A stretch of 64,000 nt of DNA. It comes from Amycolatopsis suaedae (GTDB lineage Bacteria; Actinomycetota; Actinomycetes; Mycobacteriales; Pseudonocardiaceae). The translations under genes were made by a program, and so were the position numbers. The stretch covers positions 496,001 through 560,000 of the forward strand of contig NZ_SFCC01000001.1 in the NCBI RefSeq assembly GCF_004214935.1, given 5' to 3'. The notes under the pieces are model-generated. The model was not told the DNA's origin, did not search any database, and saw nothing but the letters and a program-made list of their open reading frames with translations. This document shows, one piece after another, positions 59,266 through 64,000 of this stretch. Every line of letters starts with the position of its first letter. The stretch's first letter is position 1.

Positions 59266-60909
59266 ATGACTTTCACGAAACGCTACGACGTCGTGGTCGT
59301 CGGCGGGGGAGCGGCGGGCCTGAGCGCCGCCCTCACCCTCGGCCGCGCCCGCCGGTCGGTGCTCGTCATCGACGCGGGCCGGCCGCGCAACGCCCCCGCC
59401 GCCCACGCACACAACTACCTCGGCCGGGAAGGCGTCCCGCCGCTGGAGCTGCTCCAGCTCGGCCGGGCCGAGATCGCCCAGTACGGTGCCGAGGTCGTCG
59501 AGGGCACCGTCGTGTCGGCCCGCCGTGTCCACGAAGGACACTTCACCGTGACGCTGGCCGACGGGTCGGCCGTCGACGCCCGCAGGCTGGTGCTGGCCAC
59601 CGGCGTGGTGGACGAGCTGCCGGACATTCCCGGGCTCGCGCAACGCTGGGGGCGGGACGTGCTGCACTGCCCGTTCTGCCACGGCTGGGAGGTCCGCGAC
59701 TACGCGATCGCCGTCGTGGCCGTCGGGCCGACCGCGATGCATCAGGCGCTGCTGTGGCGGCAGTGGACGGACCGCCTGACGTTGCTGACCAACGAGTCGT
59801 TCACGCCGACCGCGGGGGAGCGCGAGCAGCTCGACGCCCGCGACATCACGGTGGTGGACGGCGCCGTCAGCGGGCTGGAGATCACCGGCGACGCGCTGAC
59901 CGGCATCCGCCTCGCGGACGGCACGGTCGTCGCGTGTGAGGCCGCCGTGGTCGGTGCGCCGGTGACCGTCCGGTCGCCGATCGTGGAGAGCCTCGGCCTG
60001 CATCTGTCCGATGTGTACTTCGGGGAGCAGCTGATCGGCCAGGTGGTCAAGGTCGACGATGCCGGAGCCACCAGCGAGCCGGGCGTCTGGGCGGCAGGCA
60101 ACGTCACCAGCTTCAAGGCACAGGTGATCAGCTCCGCGGCCGCCGGCGTCAACGTCGGTGGCGTGGTCAACGCCGACCTTGTCGAGGAGGACACCCGCGA
60201 CGCGGTCGCCGCCCGCCGTGGCTTCACCGCGGAGACGGAACGGCACGCCGCCGAGCACCGCAGGCACCACGGCCACCGGCACGTGACGCCCGGCTCCGAG
60301 CAGGAGTGGGACGCGCTCTACGGCGAGCGGGAGCAGATCTGGAGCGGGAACCCGAACATCGCCCTGGTCCGGCACGCCACCGACCTGGCACCCGGACGGG
60401 CACTCGAACTGGGCTGCGGCGAGGGCGCCGACACCATCTGGCTGGCCCGGCGCGGCTGGACGGTCACCGCGACCGACATCTCCGGCGTCGCACTGGCCCG
60501 GGCGAAGGCCGCCGCCGAGCGGGAGGGCGTCGCCGACCGGATCGACTGGCAGCACCGCGACCTCGCCGACGGTCTCCCGGACGGGACGTTCGACCTGGTC
60601 ACCGCCATGTTCCTGCACGCCAAGCAGGAGATGCCGCGGGAACGGATCCTGCGCGAGGCCGCCGCGGCTGTCGCGCCGGGTGGCTCGCTGATGGTGGTCG
60701 GGCACGGCGGGCTGGCCCCGTGGTCGGAGGAGGAGTCGCCGGAGTACCTGCCCACCCCCGAGGAGGTGCTGGACAGCCTCGGCCTGCCCGAGGGGGAGTG
60801 GGAGGTGACGCAGTCCTACGACTACGAGCGGACCGCGAAGGGCCCGGACGGCGAGCCGGTGGTGCGGGAGGACAACGTCCTGATGCTGCGCCGCCGCCCG
60901 GTCAGCTGA
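59266..60909 (+). CDS. Thioredoxin-reductase-like oxidoreductase fused to a SAM methyltransferase
   Basis: A 547-residue bifunctional protein. Residues 1-310 are a thioredoxin-reductase-type flavoprotein: VVVVGGGAAGLSAALTLGRA for FAD, the redox pair in HCPFCHGWEVRDYAI, and GVWAAGNVTSFKAQVISSAA. A His-rich linker (HAAEHRRHHGHRH) leads to a class I methyltransferase (about 365-547) with the SAM motif ALELGCGEGADTIWLA. This fusion is a known actinobacterial type but its substrate is not established; a methylated thiol or thiol-metal compound is conceivable. The ATG at 59266 starts the FAD domain. Confidence 0.9.
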   Translation: MTFTKRYDVVVVGGGAAGLSAALTLGRARRSVLVIDAGRPRNAPAAHAHNYLGREGVPPLELLQLGRAEIAQYGAEVVEGTVVSARRVHEGHFTVTLADGSAVDARRLVLATGVVDELPDIPGLAQRWGRDVLHCPFCHGWEVRDYAIAVVAVGPTAMHQALLWRQWTDRLTLLTNESFTPTAGEREQLDARDITVVDGAVSGLEITGDALTGIRLADGTVVACEAAVVGAPVTVRSPIVESLGLHLSDVYFGEQLIGQVVKVDDAGATSEPGVWAAGNVTSFKAQVISSAAAGVNVGGVVNADLVEEDTRDAVAARRGFTAETERHAAEHRRHHGHRHVTPGSEQEWDALYGEREQIWSGNPNIALVRHATDLAPGRALELGCGEGADTIWLARRGWTVTATDISGVALARAKAAAEREGVADRIDWQHRDLADGLPDGTFDLVTAMFLHAKQEMPRERILREAAAAVAPGGSLMVVGHGGLAPWSEEESPEYLPTPEEVLDSLGLPEGEWEVTQSYDYERTAKGPDGEPVVREDNVLMLRRRPVS

Positions 60910-60978
60910 CTGAAGCTCGTGAAGGCCACCTTCATTGAGGGCCCCGGCGAAGTCGGTGTGGGTGGCTTGTCGCCAGTA

Positions 60979-61030
60979 CCCCAATGTGGCATTGGGGTGC
61001 TTGAACTCCCCCAATGCCACATTGGGGGAG
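60979..61030. repeat. Repeat family B, second copy
   Basis: Two CCCCAATG/CATTGGGG palindromes in inverted arrangement around TGCTTGAACTC, the same organisation as 18038-18090. Confidence 0.8.
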
Positions 61031-61134
61031 TTCGCTGGTCGCGGGGTTGTCTCGTTCGTGGCGACCGGTGAGGCTGCCGAGCCTGCTGTGACCACTGAGA
61101 CTGCCGGGCCGTGACACCAGGCGCCGCAAAGCTC

Positions 61135-61180
61135 GTGAAGGCCACCTTCATCACATGAGACGACAGAAACTCGGCCTTCA
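61135..61180. repeat. Repeat family C, second full copy
   Basis: It runs GTGAAGGCCACCTTCATCAC, ATGAGACGACAGAAACTCGG, CCTTCAC and differs from 18174-18220 at about one or two positions despite a distance of 43 kb. Confidence 0.8.
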
Positions 61181-61397
61181 CCCGACCCCACACGCCCCAG
61201 CCGTCCCAGGCGTCACAACCGCATCGCCAGTCACCCGCCGCCTCACGACACGAGAACCGGATCCACGTCGTGATTTCCGCCCTCCGGCCCGCCTGCCGGA
61301 CACCAGCGCCGACGTTGCCGGGACCCTGACGTGAGGCAAAAGGCGGCCTTCACGGGCATCAGACGCCGTGAAGACCCGGCAGAGTCCGGACGGTCGG

Positions 61398-61474
61398 GCT
61401 CCCGGCGGTGCCACCAAGGGCACTTTGGTTGCGCGTTGCGCAACCAAAGTGCCCTTCGTAGCCGTGACCTTGGC
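61398..61474. repeat. Repeat family D with perfect 19-bp hairpin
   Basis: Within it, AAGGGCACTTTGGTTGCGC (61416-61434) and its exact complement (61438-61456) are separated by GTT. The copy at 41761-41837 is mutated in the arms, so this is the better preserved one. Confidence 0.8.
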
Positions 61475-61544
61475 CCGATGTTGTCTCGTTCGTGGTGGCG
61501 CACATCGTGACTTCTGCCTTCCAGTCCACCCGGCAGGCAGCCGA

Positions 61545-62045
61545 CTATGCCGACGGGACCGGGTGGTCGACGTGCGTGACGAAGACCCGCGCCAGACGGC
61601 GGCCGCCCGGCCCGTCCAGGAAGTCCTCGTGCAGCACGTAGTCCGGGTCGTGGCCGAGCAGGCCGGCGACCACGGCGGCGGCCCCGGCGGGCGGGGACAG
61701 GCGGAGGTACTCGAACACACCCCTGCTGGGATTCGCCCGCCAGAACCGGGGTACGAGCAGCGGCTCGTCCCAGCCGGTGACGGTCACCGCGCAGAAGAAG
61801 TCGGGGTGCCCGGCGGCGTGCGCGAGGATCCGCTCCAGGTGCGCCACCGCCGCCCGCACGAGGACCCGGTCCCGCTCGGCCGGGGGCAGGCCGTCCAGGA
61901 AGGCGATCTGGGCGTAGGTGGCGAACAGGGGCAGTTCGTCGAAGTAGCCGTCGTAGGACAGCAGCGGGTCGAGGTCGAGCAGGTCGCCGTCGGCGAGCAG
62001 CCGCTCGATGTCGTCCCGGAATCGCGGGTCGATGCCGGCGGACAC
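61545..62045 (-). CDS. Hypothetical protein
   Basis: A 166-residue acidic soluble protein without a recognised domain; sections include PRFRDDIERLLADGDLLDLD, GWDEPLLVPRFWRANPSRGV and VLHEDFLDGP. The GTG at 62045 is three bases from the stop of the DUF5703 gene, so it is the last member of that operon. The codon pattern is typical of the genome, so it is likely a real gene. Function unknown. Confidence 0.72.
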   Translation of the reverse strand: MSAGIDPRFRDDIERLLADGDLLDLDPLLSYDGYFDELPLFATYAQIAFLDGLPPAERDRVLVRAAVAHLERILAHAAGHPDFFCAVTVTGWDEPLLVPRFWRANPSRGVFEYLRLSPPAGAAAVVAGLLGHDPDYVLHEDFLDGPGGRRLARVFVTHVDHPVPSA

Positions 62046-62048
62046 GCC

Positions 62049-62273
62049 TCAGACGATCGGGCCGGGCAGGCCGACGGAGGCGAGGGTACGGCGCCGGCGT
62101 AGCCACACCCGGCGGGTTCCGTCGGAGTACAACCGCACGTTGGACAGCTCCCAGCCGGAGAACTCGGCCTGGATGGAGAGCTGGATGGCCGCGGAGATCC
62201 GGGACACACCGGGCGGCAGCTGCAACCTGCGGTACTCCCAATCCCCTTCGATCACCGCCTCGTCGGTCGTCAC
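62049..62273 (-). CDS. DUF5703 family small protein
   Basis: A 74-residue protein matching DUF5703: WEYRRLQLPPGVSRISAAI, then GWELSNVRLYSDGTRRVWLR. This actinobacterial family is of unknown function. The GTG at 62273 overlaps the lipoprotein stop by four bases (GTGA), implying translational coupling. Confidence 0.85.
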   Translation of the reverse strand: MTTDEAVIEGDWEYRRLQLPPGVSRISAAIQLSIQAEFSGWELSNVRLYSDGTRRVWLRRRRTLASVGLPGPIV

Positions 62274-63262
62274 GGCTGGATCACCTGAATCCCTTCTCCG
62301 GTGGCCGACCCCACGACGACCCGCGAGCGGTCGTCCACGGTCACCGAGTTCGGCTGTCGCACGGTCGGGAAACGGAACCTCTCCACGGGCTCGCCGCCCG
62401 CCACGTCGAATCCGACGACCTCGTTGCGGGCGGTCAGCGTCACCCACGCCAGGTCGCGGCGCGGGTCGTAGGCCAGGCCGTACACCCCGCCCGGCACCGG
62501 GAACCGCTGCCGCAGCAGCAGGGGTGCGGCGGAGAACGCCAGCAGCGCACCCGCGCGGGTGTCGGTGACCAGCACCCGGCCGAAGCGGTCGGTGACGGCG
62601 TTGCTCGCGCCGTCGCCCGCCCGCAGGCCCTCCTTCACCGCGCCACCGGGCACGTCGACCTCGAACACGGCCGTGCGCAGCCGGTCCAGGACCACGGTGT
62701 TGGGGCCGGAGGTCAGCACCTGGTCGGCGCTGTAGAGCTGGCCGGTGACGCTGCCCCGCACCGCGCCGCCCTCGACCACGTCGACGGCCTTGCGGTCGCG
62801 CACCGCGACGAGGGTCCGGTCGCCGCCGCGGGCGGCCGACACGGGCTGCCCGGCGACCGGCGTGGCGGTGACCTGGGCGGTCGGAACGGCGATCCGCAGC
62901 ACCTGCCCCGCCGAGGGCACCGGGGCGAGCAGGCCGTCGCCGTCGGCGGTGAGCTGCTCGGCCGGGCCGGGCAGCGGCACCGGGCGCGCGGGTTTGGTCA
63001 GGTCGGCGAGGTCGTAGAGGAGCACCGAGGGCGGCGCCGACAGCGCGACGGCCAGTGTCCCGGCGGTGCTGGCGAGTGCGGTCACGGAACCGGCCGGCAC
63101 AACGGTGCCGGCCGGGGACGCGACGCGCTCGGGTGAGGGCGCCGGCCGGGCGGCTTCCGGATTGGCGACCACCTGCAGACTGTCCTCGACCTGCCCGTCC
63201 CCGCCCGAACAGCCGGCCGCGACCATGGCGCAGGCGAGCGCGGTGGCGGCGAACCGACGCAC
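62270..63262 (-). CDS. Secreted beta-propeller lipoprotein
   Basis: A 330-residue lipoprotein. The signal peptide ends AMVAAGCSGG (lipobox Cys at about 18). The rest is a repeated-strand beta-propeller with YVTN/SMP-30-like segments such as VYGLAYDPRRDLAWVTLTA and PNSVTVDDRSRVVVGSATG. Such proteins bind ligands or scaffold partners outside the membrane. GTG 63262 starts the signal; the upstream extension is antisense or promoter. It is the promoter-proximal gene of the three-gene operon with DUF5703 and the 166-residue protein. Confidence 0.85.
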   Translation of the reverse strand: MRRFAATALACAMVAAGCSGGDGQVEDSLQVVANPEAARPAPSPERVASPAGTVVPAGSVTALASTAGTLAVALSAPPSVLLYDLADLTKPARPVPLPGPAEQLTADGDGLLAPVPSAGQVLRIAVPTAQVTATPVAGQPVSAARGGDRTLVAVRDRKAVDVVEGGAVRGSVTGQLYSADQVLTSGPNTVVLDRLRTAVFEVDVPGGAVKEGLRAGDGASNAVTDRFGRVLVTDTRAGALLAFSAAPLLLRQRFPVPGGVYGLAYDPRRDLAWVTLTARNEVVGFDVAGGEPVERFRFPTVRQPNSVTVDDRSRVVVGSATGEGIQVIQP

Positions 63263-63352
63263 AGTGGGGCCTCCCGGACGGCCTCGACGACTACGACGTG
63301 CTTCCAGCATCCCCCACGATCCCCCGCGCGTCACGTTCCCGTCATCCAAAGG

Positions 63353-64000
63353 TCACCTCGGCCACCGTTCCGGATAGCCCGTCTCGATCGCGCTCACGTC
63401 GTCCAGCGCCGAGCGGATGGCGGGCGGCAGGGAGATCTCCTCGGCGGCCAGCGACCCGGTGAGCTGCCCGGTGTCGCGGGCGCCGACCACCGGCGCCACC
63501 ACACCGGGCCGGTCACGCACCCAGGCCAGCGCCACCGCCAGCGGCGACGTGCCGAGCCCCTCGGCCGCGGTCATCACGGCCTGGACGATCCGGGCCGCCC
63601 GTTCGGTGCGGTGCAGTTCGACGTAACCGGCGTAGGTCTCCGACGCCCCGCGCGAGTCCGCCGGGGTACCCGACCGGTACTTGCCGGTCAGCACGCCGCG
63701 GCCGAGCGGCGCCCAGGCCAGCAGGCCGACGCCGTGGTGCGCGGCGGCCGCGGTGACCTCACGCTCGATGCCGCGCTCCAGCAGCGAGTACTCCATCTGG
63801 GCGGAGACGAGCCGCACCGGGCTGGTGGCCGCCGCGGTGGCCAGCTGCCAGCCCGCGTAGTTCGACACCCCGGCGTAGCGCACCTTGCCGCTGGCGACGG
63901 CGGCGTCGACGGCGCCGAGCGTCTCGTCGAGCGGGACCTCGGGGTCCCAGGCGTGCAGCTGCCACAGGTCGATGTGGTCGACCCCGAGCCTGCGCAGCGA
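63353..64000 (-). CDS. Aldo/keto reductase, C-terminal part (start outside window)
   Basis: 216 residues are visible. RRLGVDHIDLWQLHAWDPEV contains the catalytic His of the AKR tetrad (in QLH), followed by GKVRYAGVSNYAGWQLA and the cofactor loop VAPVVGARDTGQLTGSLAA. It is typical of NADPH-dependent AKR11/12-like reductases acting on carbonyl substrates. The N-terminal Asp, Tyr and Lys of the tetrad lie beyond the window end. Its stop is 90 bp upstream of the lipoprotein start. Confidence 0.92.
   Translation of the reverse strand, partial: SLRRLGVDHIDLWQLHAWDPEVPLDETLGAVDAAVASGKVRYAGVSNYAGWQLATAAATSPVRLVSAQMEYSLLERGIEREVTAAAAHHGVGLLAWAPLGRGVLTGKYRSGTPADSRGASETYAGYVELHRTERAARIVQAVMTAAEGLGTSPLAVALAWVRDRPGVVAPVVGARDTGQLTGSLAAEEISLPPAIRSALDDVSAIETGYPERWPR

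Larger units (their letters stand above)
60910..61544. other. Repeat-rich gap between convergent genes
   Basis: About 630 bp carry a family C head (60919), family B (60979-61030), a full family C copy (61135-61180), a diverged family A/C mixture near 61340-61372, family D with a perfect long hairpin (61398-61474), a degenerate triple-repeat unit near 61500 and the shared CAGGCAGCCGACTATGCCG (61525-61543). No gene is supported. Confidence 0.75.

Noticed and set aside
1..64000. Secondary-metabolite gene cluster
   Set aside because: No PKS, NRPS, terpene, RiPP or sugar-activation genes are seen; the esterase, AlkZ-like and VOC proteins are only possible resistance genes.

Overview
The window is high-GC DNA (GTG/ATG starts, strong third-position GC bias, purine-rich ribosome sites) from an actinomycete. 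Streptogrisin-type secreted proteases, an AftB-like mycolate-wall glycosyltransferase, DosR/IdeR/SigK-like sites and families of palindromic intergenic repeats suggest a Pseudonocardiaceae member such as Amycolatopsis. That taxonomic call is inference. No rRNA, tRNA, CRISPR, prophage or complete insertion sequence was seen.

Layout. (1) 1-10.1 kb is a dormancy/hypoxia island resembling the mycobacterial DosR regulon: an Rv2004c-like phosphotransferase/ATPase, two CBS-BON proteins, OsmC, an Acg-like nitroreductase, an Rv1733c-like membrane protein, a tandem universal stress protein, DUF1918, a P1B-5 metal ATPase fused to a hemerythrin domain, and the wreck of a third CBS gene. DosR-box-like palindromes lie in the gaps. 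(2) 10.8-18 kb holds lipoproteins, a secreted S1 protease, membrane and hypothetical proteins, two gene remnants and a GT-C glycosyltransferase. (3) 18.3-23.9 kb is a MimR/AcoR-type regulator with a diacetyl-reductase-like SDR and a divergent amidohydrolase-DUF59-alcohol dehydrogenase-ABM operon. These are the accessory genes of a propane/mim monooxygenase locus, but the monooxygenase is absent. Matching palindromes precede both transcription units. (4) 23.9-30 kb is redox defence: fasciclin lipoprotein and sulfite-oxidase-like molybdoenzyme under near-identical SigK-like promoters, large catalase, Cu/Zn-SOD-like lipoprotein, and a DUF1540 protein with an IdeR-like box.

(5) 30-39.3 kb contains regulator/enzyme pairs with visible operators: STAS-hydrolase, TetR/SDR, TioE/erythromycin esterase, TetR/PPOX-ferredoxin reductase-siderophore-interacting protein, then an epoxide hydrolase. 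(6) 39.4-45.6 kb has a large secreted protein, a Tat-exported FAD dehydrogenase and a second S1 protease. (7) 45.6-56.2 kb looks like a peptide/amino-acid catabolic cluster: gamma-glutamyltransferase-like protein and amidohydrolase on one strand; MHS transporter, DAO oxidoreductase, DUF885 and S9 peptidases on the other; a PucR regulator at the end. The S9 gene is interrupted by an in-frame TAG. (8) 56.2-64 kb has an AlkZ-like protein, PadR/VOC pair, amidohydrolase, a thioredoxin-reductase/methyltransferase fusion, an envelope operon and an aldo/keto reductase cut by the window end.

The gaps at 17.97-18.33, 29.94-29.99, 41.7-42.46 and 60.9-61.5 kb, mostly between convergent genes, share several families of long, often perfect inverted repeats that look like mobile or amplified terminator-like elements.
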